A program made the translations under genes and the position numbers. From Streptomyces sp. NBC_01283 (GTDB taxonomy: Bacteria > Actinomycetota > Actinomycetes > Streptomycetales > Streptomycetaceae), in contig NZ_CP108430.1 of NCBI RefSeq assembly GCF_041435335.1, positions 1,488,001 through 1,552,000 of the forward strand: 64,000 nucleotides of DNA. Direction: 5' to 3'. Below the pieces are notes generated by a model. That model had not been told where the DNA came from, searched no databases, and was given only the letters and a program-made list of their open reading frames with translations. The stretch's first letter is position 1. Every line of letters starts with the position of its first letter. Positions 28,501 through 34,100 of this stretch are shown in pieces.

Positions 28501-29980
28501 AGGGCGGCGGATCCAGGGTGCTGTAGGGCGGCGGGTTCAGGGCGGAGTACGGCGGGGGCGACTGACTGCCCGTGTAGCCGCCGAGACCGGCGCCCTGTTG
28601 CGTGGACGGTGGCGGGGAGTTGCGCGCCGATCCGCTGCCGTCGCCCGAGGAGTCCGTACGTGGCGGCCCCTCGCCCCGGTCGGAACTGTCACCGTCACGC
28701 GAGCGCGTGGAACCGTCGGATTCGCGCGAGCCCGAGCCGGTGTCGCGGCCCGATCCGGTGTCGCCGCCCGAGACGGTGGGCGGCTGATGGCGCAACTTGT
28801 CGATGGCGTTGCGCAGTTCGGCGCCGCTGTTCAGCGCGCCACCGGTGAGCGTGGACTCGACCTGGCTGCTGATGCCCGCGCCGACGAAGGTGGACCAGCT
28901 GGTGGACCAGTCGCCGTCGAAGGCTCCCTTGATCAGGATTTCCGCCAGCGCCTCGCCGGATCCCGCGGCGATGAAGTCGGCCGTCCCCTTGATCCCGTAG
29001 TGCCCGGCCAGCGCGCCCGGCCGGTCGGCGTTGTTGCGGAGCAGCTGGTTGTTCCGCCACAGGTTGGGGTTGTTGCGGAAGGAGAACGGGTCGTGCGGGG
29101 GGTTGTCGCGGTGGGGTCCTGGCGTGGGGCCAGGGGTGGGGTCGGGACTCGGCTTGGGGTTCGGGTTGGGGTTCGGCTTCGGGTTCGGGCCGTTGTTCTT
29201 GAGGTCGAGGTTCGGGGTGTTCGGACCGCCCGGGTTGGACTTGAAGTCGCGGTCCGGGCCGTTCTTGAGGAAGTTGTTGTCGTAGCTCTTGACGATGTTC
29301 TTCGCGAAGTCGTTGAAGATGCTGGTGAAGGCACCGGCGGCGGCGCCGAACGCCGCCGACTTGAGGATGTCGTTCCAGTCGAAGCCGTCGGGGCGGCGGC
29401 CGTCCGGGGCGAAGTTCATCATCGCGAGGCGCACCGCGAAGGTGGTGAACGCCTCGGCGAACGCCTCGGTCAGCGAGGGCGCGATGTGCAGACGCTGGAG
29501 CAGGTGGCTGAGCGTGGTGAGGATCATGAACCGGCTGCGCAGCTTGGCCATCATGATCTGGCTGGCCGACGCGCCACCGGTGAAGAAGGACATCGCCAGA
29601 TAGATGGCGATCTCGATGAGCAGCCGGATGACCTCGGCGATGACCTGCCACTTGGACTCCATGATGTCCATGGAGGTCTTGCGCCGACCTTCGGCGATCT
29701 TGTCCAACTGCTCGGCGAATTCGCGCAGGTAATTCTTGCCGCCGTCGTCGGTGAGCGTGCCCATCGCCTTGGCGTACGACTTGGAGAGGTCGTCCGGCAT
29801 GGACTCGGCGATGTCGTGGACCGACTTCTCGATCAGCGAGGAGACCCGGTCGAGCTTCCGGCCCAGGCCGGAGTACGGCCTCCGGCTCTCATAGGCGAGG
29901 TCCTCGTCGGCGTCGATGAGCTTCTCCCCGGTGAGGATGAAGATCATCGCGTTGACCTCGGGCGAGACCTGGATGCTCAT
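16586..29980 (-). CDS. Giant multi-domain type VII secretion substrate with several peptidase-like domains
   Basis: A 4464-residue protein. Residues 1-250 are helical with a hydrophobic stretch at 113-135 and resemble the CpnT-type N-terminus that targets ESX secretion. Residues about 270-1000 are Pro/Gly/Ser/Thr-rich linker. A clan-CD-like dyad follows: YFAGHGTP (His about 1136) and LFSCETG (Cys about 1182). An OTU-like cysteine peptidase has GGGNCLFRSLL (Cys about 1487) and NGSDHFDALVP (His about 1678). Two further OTU-like copies are degenerate (HDGASFFHALL near 3677; GRGNGFFGALS near 3984, ending GGDFVPLTL). The last 270 residues carry LAHEIGLHPLA (about 4274) and GQEDHIMAAFP. The start was chosen at MSIQVSPEV; an upstream in-frame ATG at 30091 would add 37 repeat-encoded residues. 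It is the last gene of the substrate operon and is probably a polymorphic-toxin-like effector. Confidence 0.88.
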   Translation of the reverse strand: MSIQVSPEVNAMIFILTGEKLIDADEDLAYESRRPYSGLGRKLDRVSSLIEKSVHDIAESMPDDLSKSYAKAMGTLTDDGGKNYLREFAEQLDKIAEGRRKTSMDIMESKWQVIAEVIRLLIEIAIYLAMSFFTGGASASQIMMAKLRSRFMILTTLSHLLQRLHIAPSLTEAFAEAFTTFAVRLAMMNFAPDGRRPDGFDWNDILKSAAFGAAAGAFTSIFNDFAKNIVKSYDNNFLKNGPDRDFKSNPGGPNTPNLDLKNNGPNPKPNPNPNPKPSPDPTPGPTPGPHRDNPPHDPFSFRNNPNLWRNNQLLRNNADRPGALAGHYGIKGTADFIAAGSGEALAEILIKGAFDGDWSTSWSTFVGAGISSQVESTLTGGALNSGAELRNAIDKLRHQPPTVSGGDTGSGRDTGSGSRESDGSTRSRDGDSSDRGEGPPRTDSSGDGSGSARNSPPPSTQQGAGLGGYTGSQSPPPYSALNPPPYSTLDPPPYSAGPSPVTAAENELWQQVHQGPAEVREDALRELAALRGSQPPGSTEIGIRDSVHGNLSQLPEVRVLPAGNTVGAQIEADQVRRALDGFGTPVTVDPPLGTAADATGTDTTATGPAATGTGTGTGTRPSGMSTGGNTNTQTPSSAQPMGAQEPDGSASLDGSQTTTDGAPQASPSPETGTAPETGISPEAAGSPDDTSAPEPGNSAEAEGTWGSPDSTPTPAEDLSAASPKVNTTGSYADTGDVRQTGDVRDTGDVRETGGPGDVKTAPAPAAGSQSPTRSPALTIVVSQLPPPGEGAPEAAELLDGAGVDRAVVLGPAVAQDGSGRPVRAAVELTREGPGAPVHSRPLTGPPTMVTRDGDPGAADTGTAFPGADVLLPLADALGPAPVTATGPTTPSTGTTDGDETVTDPPARPKTVSDTVLETPTTLDSNRGVSETVGSNDSNDSNDSTTSAVPAAAKLATLSRPWSEAATDLHLESGQRQSNGAATTTLDDAPATPPAGLAPKGRIVVRPTVGGDTSVGGNGPVRLKVEPVVTTLDGHTVPVAQLRRWAPDANAAPQPGRAVQTLTISQSVTEDGTAHGEGRRALLGQDTFRGVRTTSADPIPAPGTEPGPPVRRTVFTGPPAALPGSGTERGADYFAGHGTPRTVTLGTEDARRPTVKVSGVQLGEVLKSWAGDGDQDRPLVLFSCETGKQPEVAGLPVAQHVANRTGRPVYAPTTEVGTARDGDGDVRAVLTEGPDGPGRWRLFTPEPAGDDLDGLARDAGLHAGPEPADAYTRARTLQQIRTLRDALGPSAEQQPEKRELLAGLAFVDGLRWLSPDTAARYGDGRMTPDLLRRMVVDRAGANGGASIDMAAGPTAEQYTEFLRAAVALRFAAGPHTTLDALVPPPPPALPPATPVSPEDVRGLTYAPSAQVTWSLSDTPLPLSELGLSAEDTAELARRRTDLAPAPSRPESLAQDLTLLSKATPGTADTVRADGLAFRRLDTPGGGNCLFRSLLDSARSQDLPPAWAARNVAGLRRLLSDRIAGSELGDAVAVAIPDPVLAVVDDLRMRAIAGVRDPAEQRRITGEWNRVAQAVVADGDAGQWQRILRESDYPHLADVVPTPDDAWRLGAKGLVASAAELSALWASPFADLLPEALAHTLDLDLRLVQPDGLSPGGTFVNTLNPGGHGGTLHLAYNGSDHFDALVPASAPLTPVPDPATTTDPATTPDPATTQDPSAPPPDPDGSDPFGEWLRGMGGITDLDTPDADSPDRGDPVPLETQLERHRPARLLTGQDAPPPPGPAPETVTFEDGSRLPAILLSPDADPGDGTPVTGAPAAGAARSRPAGLFTGPGKVTLRSPEQVAEEILGKLPAKLRAQFDEAELLRLLTEQPAAFTAPRGARFVGREKSGVGHEMTVEAIPYHRWERFSNVGGATVRLDTMRRGQAGTGGGRSVGFGRRIAGGLSMGPPLNWLLKIGVSLGWTRRTDYAQGTQAYNQSEWRNWEGSHLHLDDVHYRVRVDRVTETPPATTGQDSRTTTPSRPNPAQQKPSWQRTSVHTAQFAMRDGLSWRLPDDLTLPYTGPRRAPKTLTFPDGVEPRITDTTGLHLTDPPEDVALAMFGARPGSSAHRTLVAYVRPGRLLALFGRFAGPVTGPELTRGSGQHPLGHLIVERSVPHRATLVTESVKAELRDLTQTTYQNERGHVRDTRLGVQVTSGPNYTLAGPDTDVRLQGGPLARADVATGRGHYLGTDAARKTTGRVRNHPVALYRVERTLMVRKPGELPSAARPVRVVSLDWISTQDARRLAGWDSRTPGQAGPNPDARPPVPWYLSREDPVHLNGQVRAEGFRPIRPQTQIQDQTQSQPQTQPPQPQSGQPAVPQDPMRTFADTVLDTLHRSHPTLFVPPLMLRHPRLAKVWYGDGRMRTALHNDRQVREALNRPSLAQSLDDLTTTGVPVTLTEDGKVRRGHHTLILRARLTDRQFEATMSERSLRNGVIGTEVSGQGEQASTTLSGGVELGISPRDHDKVADVGLPRQAGSASVGVRHARTGQKATRNTVAVTHDHLMFQTGADLYSYQVELGASFEGHRRPRGWARLATVGLLGAGVFVSKVEERPLFSRGNETIGRVELAVPVAHGSDRHAPVDPSPAGTAPATAAVPPQQLSSVEADQLLDGSRPLTRTDQADRDLTGKLLSVPHVVLSTEGGPRRQQLMQDTADRATGTSWHVSAPGAPVRTTLRRAMANLSVAGQLGQYLGPFGSRISGLNGAGPFRTHYLKAAVRGELHNFRVMSDPKPASLEATIGNEHRVLGSASTVSHTTLGLQGTEMPLQQAPGQQAVVGTYSTALQYAWGKGRGASQTLTRGRNTTLSFAGRMYLVVADAAETVAVRDRWTAAMGTMGTRAGTRISSAAGRLSERLGDSLAPRRAAAALQRIRDAVMFHLPMQDVIEAGLAPDGLGTTTPHNLGGGYRVPPFLRGRRFPTHPSGQLDAGRAAQRLVGQLERIGVPSHDREQVLQRLSPDFLRAHLHELTTDGMTLPVRYRSWSHPFHLPVGGSPGRLRFQLTPVTTTVDRLRTGFELEDYRTTARDGADVTSQDRGADVTLSGGQRAADSGILVANPSLQGTAAKQRSSSRTQTAGTTSMPNIATTQAHAEIVTSYTLTVTMTDATGDPLAPGIDATPVGSLNEFLPASLLTPEGDGADGALTEQDVPEPERAVRILTAEQARPEGIATWRTSSTPGTSATPGTSSTPGTSAITGADSDVLPFDDVIGSGILAVDIRGAANVQDALTLATARADGLGDGDLGKRHTGKVLDGRVRTARLTPLTAIGTAPAQAQHEATTQVGLTAGFREALGADGAPLPAQSSTHLFGQSHTADSRLYAKMHRGGARLLAVENKPRMEAMQRAKTSDALESGITDNVEGAVGTAPLAGTSNAGVTNPGGTVPIGGSNDGTTHKGAADTTLGTHNKVVTDRSMLFAVPVSWLTVAEVDHRVTDSRPLHALGKARRGPRAAEAETTALVWLREDIARDHGLLDDSTLTDEVLAAWDDQAKAAGDLAAAEKNYYDARARARETWLDLSAPEQAALGDDNSGPPADLPPDVLWSPAVVAWQAARQEVHRWEQHTDTAAVDHHRLHLAASRLTAHHQGSASVPVPDRPQEYAEPAWRSEAPAPYTVTEATDSAPRTLTSPDGTTVREVHDMPHDGASFFHALLAAAGTTGRLAELLGTDIADRFANAPDDPAVTAEAIGAARDRLAWALGDDGNDDLLDALALDAADTFTQDELDTAGVEFTPAQQAEFDAFGRLPQTFWPTPAQRVALAVAALSRPFASEPTASGGPTTSEPARNGAPAQDGEPDPPERRAGDHGGADLLPALAARVLGTPLTVVTGEGREQLFLPHGTDPAAVDPATAPALFAADGFFAAALPPGSPPPTATPLPATTAGSGTHTAALGTGTTPPAPEGQPAKPPAHRSHATPPWMPPADSDGPRYRLGRDGVLTAPDGATYTQGAPTGRGNGFFGALSLALLQASERPGADRHEAARLRGRAGAPPAQLMRLNGLPGDPAERETLFTPPPLPHRPGVPAPSQDARDGHLRRHLAQAPWGPEADRAVAEWAAAATGTTVVLIEENGTAHTYAGPSGDSGPHIRLRRRGGDFVPLTLHTPAPSPKTPAPKTPAPEEEAYELSTLSGNDTGSGAPVPPEPQPAPVPTMAEPALQAFKLGNFEFTNLNQTEAYVDKAIRVVELLDEHSTIKEYIAGRPVRVTLHVRTTETPADVRDLGADGVQINLASYYFEKYDIGYLMGMLAHEIGLHPLASANAKIPEEEDLYRGMPLLVPGLETLKTPRFMNTEGAGQEDHIMAAFPHTIRHGIYRDIVLEMAQVLAHRARVGVAGAKSRDATDLFDTYLMDLASIAVTNDHRARAITDPGYTARVYNAYKAQLAEQLAPDSPVRALLPADKGRFGVLGDFAALATSVGTNNRGDSIQRPLPPQRTGGSTG
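27151..27182. repeat. 9-bp tandem repeat in the giant gene linker
   Basis: GAGTCGTTT occurs three times in a row (27153-27179) with partial copies on each side. It encodes a Ser-Asn-Asp tripeptide repeat in the flexible linker. The period is a multiple of three, so copy-number change would keep the frame. Confidence 0.85.
27721..27792. repeat. 18-bp tandem repeat in the giant gene linker
   Basis: Four 18-bp units starting CGCCGGT (27721, 27739, 27757, 27775), the first two differing at one base. They encode the hexapeptide series TGDVRx in the linker ahead of the peptidase-like domains. Confidence 0.85.
28125..28151. repeat. GTACCC hexanucleotide repeat in the giant gene linker
   Basis: Four and a half perfect GTACCC units in a row, encoding alternating Gly-Thr. 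As a short perfect repeat it is a likely site of slippage; each unit changes the protein by two residues without a frameshift. Confidence 0.9.
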
Positions 29981-29983
29981 CGC

Positions 29984-30073
29984 GGACCGCCCAAGAGGTC
30001 TCGCGGGCACGACGGGCCGCCCAGGAGGACCCGCGAGCACGGCGAACCGGCCACGGTGCCTCGCGGGCACGAC
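29984..30073. repeat. Three tandem 30-bp repeats upstream of the giant gene
   Basis: Units at 29984-30013, 30014-30043 and 30044-30073 share a GACCGCC...CGCGGGCACGAC pattern with a few changes each. They lie immediately upstream of the chosen start of the giant gene, within its leader. Because the unit is 30 bp and in frame with an upstream ATG (30091), they would be translated if that start were used. Confidence 0.75.
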
Positions 30074-30078
30074 GGAGA

Positions 30079-30108
30079 GACCGCTCCCCATGTGGTGCGG
30101 GAGCGGTC
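30079..30108 (-). terminator. Hairpin between the substrate operon and the giant gene
   Basis: A perfect 10-bp stem GACCGCTCCC / GGGAGCGGTC encloses a 10-nt loop, 14 nt downstream of the preceding minus-strand gene. No U-tract is visible, so it may be a partial terminator or processing site lowering expression of the 13-kb gene. Confidence 0.45.
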
Positions 30109-30121
30109 CGCGGCGCGGTGG

Positions 30122-30499
30122 TCAGCGGCGCCCATGCCCGCCCGGGCCGCCGTCGCCGTCCAGCCCGTAGGCGTCGAGGCGGTTCTTGCTCTGCTCGATG
30201 TTCTCGATGTTGCCGTCGCGGGTGTCCTTCATCATGCGGACCTGGCTGAGCGTGGCATCGGTGATGCCCGTCAGCGCGTCGCGGATGGACATCATGGTGT
30301 CCTTGGTGGTCTGCCGTTCCTTCTGCTCCTGCGGCTTGGCCTTCTCGGCGAACTCACCGCTCGTGCCGGGCCAGCCGACCGTGGGGGCCAGCTCGTCGAG
30401 GAACTCCTCGGTCATGCTCCTGGCCAGGGAGCCGATCTCCTCCAGCTGCCCCGCGAGGGCCTCGATGCGCTGCGGGTCGACGTAGTACCGCTCCCCCAT
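30122..30499 (-). CDS. Small helical WXG100-like protein
   Basis: A 125-residue, mostly helical protein with a WPGTSGEF turn near residue 43 that resembles the Trp-Xaa-Gly bend of WXG100/ESX proteins, between an Ile/Leu/Glu-rich N-terminal helix and a second helix (MSIRDALTGITDATLSQVRMM). The C-terminal 20 residues are Gly/Asp/Arg-rich and unstructured. It starts 2 nt after the YbaB-like gene and directly precedes the giant gene, so it could be a secretion partner or chaperone of the giant protein. No signal peptide is seen. Confidence 0.8.
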   Translation of the reverse strand: MGERYYVDPQRIEALAGQLEEIGSLARSMTEEFLDELAPTVGWPGTSGEFAEKAKPQEQKERQTTKDTMMSIRDALTGITDATLSQVRMMKDTRDGNIENIEQSKNRLDAYGLDGDGGPGGHGRR

Positions 30500-30501
30500 G
30501 G

Positions 30502-30954
30502 TCAGCTCTCCCCGTCCTCACCGAGCGCGTCCCGCCAGGCAGGAGCGGGCTGGGCGCCGCGTCCCGCTTCCTCACCGTCGTCGAGGAGCACTTCAGGGCC
30601 GAAGATCCGCTCCCAGTCCAGTTCGAAGCCCTTCAGCTCCGGCACGTCGCTGCTGGGCTCGGTGAAGGGCGCCATCGCCTTCATCACATGGCGGTTCATC
30701 TTCAGGCGCGCGGCGCTCGTGGCCTCAAGGACGCTGGCCGCCAGCTCCTGGGGGGACATGTCGCGGTACTTGTTCTCCAGGAACTCGATCCCGCTCAGCT
30801 CGCCCTGCGGGCCCACGGTGGCGCGTACGGCGCGGTCGGACGAGAGCACGGCGAAGGACGCCTCCCGCAGTTCCCGCTCGGTGCGCGCGACCGATTCCTG
30901 GGCCGTCCGGAGTTCGGCCATCGCCTTTTCCAGACGCTTCTCCAACGGTTCCAT
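30502..30954 (-). CDS. YbaB/EbfC family protein
   Basis: A 150-residue protein with the YbaB/EbfC pattern: an N-terminal helix (EKRLEKAMAELRTAQESV), a short beta section with VRATVGPQGELSGIEF, and a C-terminal helix ELAASVLEATSAARL. Canonical YbaB proteins are about 100-110 residues and bind DNA; members inside type VII loci often have acidic tails like this one and are thought to act with secretion substrates. The ATG at 30954 is chosen because GGGAGG lies about 10 nt upstream; a GTG at 30975 is an in-frame alternative. It overlaps no gene but lies 2 nt from the next. Confidence 0.85.
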   Translation of the reverse strand: MEPLEKRLEKAMAELRTAQESVARTERELREASFAVLSSDRAVRATVGPQGELSGIEFLENKYRDMSPQELAASVLEATSAARLKMNRHVMKAMAPFTEPSSDVPELKGFELDWERIFGPEVLLDDGEEAGRGAQPAPAWRDALGEDGES

Positions 30955-31144
30955 CAGACCCGCGCCTCCCTTCACCTCGATCGTCCCGAACTCCCGGACC
31001 CGGGGTCCGGGTGTCCGTCCGGCTGCCCCGGCCCCGTCACGTCAACTGCGTTGCTGATCTTGCCCGGTGAGAGCCCGCGGGGAAAGCGGGGCCCATGGGA
31101 CTGACCTCTCGGCGGGCCGTGGCCGCGCCTGATGCGCGCTGCGG

Positions 31145-34100
31145 TCACCGGCCGATGACGGCCGGGGTGCCGCCCTCCTCGGTCCCCCACACATCGGCGT
31201 CCTCCTCCAGATAGTCGGCGGAGGTGGTGGCACCGCGGCCCGGCTGTGCCTCCTCCTCGGAGCTGTCGCCGCCGGTGGTCGCCACCCGGGAGGACGGTGC
31301 CAGGAACGTGTCGCTGTCCTCCTGGCGGTTCCACGGGCTGCGCCGGCGGCGGTTGCGCCGCTCGCTCTCCTCCGCCGCGTCGACCAGCACGGCGCGTACC
31401 CGCTCGCCGTTGCCCTTGTCGCCGCCCGCGCCCATGCCGCCCATGCCGCCGCCCATCGGCATGCCGGGCGAGCCGGGTGTGCCGGGGGCGCCCGGCGTGC
31501 CGGGCCCGGCGGCGGAACCGAGCGGGCTGCCCGTGGTGGTGGAGTCGGAGAGTGGGGCGACGCCGTTCCCTCCGAGGCCGTCCGGCGAGGAGATGCCTTC
31601 CCCGGGGAGACCGCCGCCGCCTGCGGAGCCCCCGCTGCCCCCGCTGCCGCCGCCGAGATCGGGGAGCGAGACGTTCCGCGTGGTGATGCCGTCGCCGCCG
31701 GGTCCGCTCCGGCCGTCGGGCAGGTCGAGGCGGTCCTTGTTCTTTGCGTTCCCCGAGTCCCCCACGTCCCCCGGGGAGTTGAGATCGTGCAGGTCGACCG
31801 TCCTGGTGTTGCCCTGCGGGTCGGTGATCGTGGCGATGCCGGTGTCCGGGTCGATGACCTGCTTGCTGCCGTCCGGGAAGGTGGTGGTCGGCATGCCGTT
31901 GTCGAGCTTGGTGACGGAGCCGTCCGGGTTGGTCACCTGCGCCCCGTGGGTGAGGTCGGTCACCGTGCTGGTGCCGTCCGGGTTCGTGGTGGTGAGCATC
32001 CCGTTGTCGGGGTCGAAGGTGGCCTTGCTGCCGTCGGCGAACGTGGTGGTGAAGTCACCGTCGTCGAGCGCGGTGTGGCCGCCGGTCGGGGTCTGGAGCC
32101 CGGCCTGGTCGCCGTTGAGGTTCCCGAGATCGCCCAGGTCGCCGATCGACTCGGTGTCCAGGCGGGAGTTGATGTCACCGAGGTCACCCAGGTTCCCCGC
32201 GCCGTTGCCGCCGTTGAGGTTGCCCAGGTCGCCGAGGTTCTGGGTGGTGGTGTTGCCGTTCGGGTCGGTGGTGACCGCCTGGCCCGTCGAGGGGTCCACG
32301 CTCTGGACGGTGCCGTCGGGGAAGGTGGTGGTCAGCTTGCCGTCGTCGAGCGAGGTCACGGAACCGTCGGGGTTGGTGACATCGGCGCCGGTGCCGAGGT
32401 CCGCGGTGGTGGTCGAGCCGTCCGGAGCGGTGGTGGTGAGCGTTCCGCTGTCGGGGTCGAACGCGGTGCTGCTGCCGTCCGGGAAGTCGGTGGACACGTC
32501 ACCCCCGGCGGTCAGCCGCGTGTCGGCGCCGGTCGGCGAGTCGAGCACGCCGTCCCCGCCGCCGAGAGCGTTGTTGAGGTCGTTGTTCAGACCGTCGAGG
32601 CTGCCCAGATCGGTCGTGGTGGTGGAGCCGTCGGGGTTGGTGGTGGTGCTCTGGCCGGTCGAGGGGTCGACGCTCTGGACCGTTCCGTCGGGGAAGGTGG
32701 TGGTCAGCTTGCCGTCGTCACCGAGCGAGGTCACCGAACCGTCCGGGTTCGTCACCTTGGTGCCGTCGCCCAGGTGCTGCGTGGTGGTCGAGCCGTCCGG
32801 GGTCGTGGTGGTAAGCGTCCCGCTGTCGGGGTCGAACGCGGTGCTGCTGCCGTCCGGGAAGTCGGTCTTGAGCTTGCCGCCGCCGAGTTGGGTGCTACCG
32901 CCGGTCGGGGTCCTGAGGGAGCCGCCGAGACCGTTGTTGAGACCGCCGAGGCTGCCCAGGTTCTGGCTGACGGGCGGCGGGACGTTCGTGGAGTCCGATG
33001 TGCCGTCACCGCCCTGGCCGTTCAGGCTGTCGCCGAGGTTGCCGAGGCTCTCGCTGACGGACGGCGGAACGTCCGATGTCCCTCCGGTCCCCGGGCCTTC
33101 GCCGTTCGGACCGCCCAGATCACCCAGGCTTTCGGTGACCGGCTTGTTCTGGTTCAGGAGCTCGTCGAGGCCGTCGAGGTTCTGCTCGTTGACCGCGTTC
33201 GGATCGTTGAGGCCGCCGAGGCTCTCCTTCATGGACTTGGCCTGCTCATCGGCCTCGCGTTTGGCCTCGTCCTGTTCCTTGCGCTGCTCCTCACGCAGCT
33301 CGTCCTGGTACTTCTTGTCCTCGTCACGCTGCTGGTTCTGCTCGTTGCGCAGGTCTTCCTGGAGGCGCTTGGCCTCCTCCTGCTCCTTGCGCTGCTCCTC
33401 GCGGAGCTCGTCCTGGTACTTCTTGTCCTCTTCCCGCTGCCGGTTCTGCTCCTCGCGCAGCTCCTCCTGGTACTTTTTGTCCTCCTCCCGCTGCCGGTTC
33501 TGCTCCTCACGCAGCTCGTCCTGGTACTTCTTGTTCTCCTCGTTCTGCCGGTTGGCCTCGTCCTGGTCCTCCTTGAGCTTCTTCTCCTTGTACTCGTCCG
33601 CGGCCGTGTCCGTCGACTTGGGCTTGGGCACGTTCTCCGAGAAGTCCTTGCCGAGGTCGATGAAGTGGTTGTTCAGGTCGGACTGCACCTGGGCGGCGGG
33701 CTTGCCCAGGTACTCGTCGACACCCTGGCTCCAGATCTTTACGGCCTTGTCGCCGACCTTCGCCCAGTTGGCGATGTCGGTGAGGTCGCCGTACTCCGGA
33801 TGCACCTGCGTGAAGTCGCCCTTCGGGTTGTGGCGAACGGTCGTGGTGTAGCGGGTGGTGGTCGACGTGATCTCCGTCTGGGCGACGTTGTGCGTGTCCA
33901 CCCACTGGGCGAGTTCGTCCAGGACGTAGCGCAGCACCTGATGCGGGTCGTAGTACGGGGACTTGGCCCAGGCCAGCCACGCGTCTAGCAGCTTCGTGGC
34001 GGAGTTCTCCAGGTACGTGCGGCCCAGCGAGAGGGCGCGCGAGTACACCGTGTTGCCGGTGCCCGTCTCGTCGCCGGTACCGGCCGAGGAGTCGAAGGTC

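Noticed and set aside
29120..29200. GGGTTCGGG repeats resembling telomere or quadruplex DNA
   Set aside because: They are explained by codons for a Pro-Asn-Pro-rich linker in the giant protein; no independent function is suggested.
31224..33988. Long plus-strand frames opposite the AAWKG gene
   Set aside because: They mirror the repeat-rich codons of the real gene and read as low-complexity Ser/Arg/Val protein without motifs.
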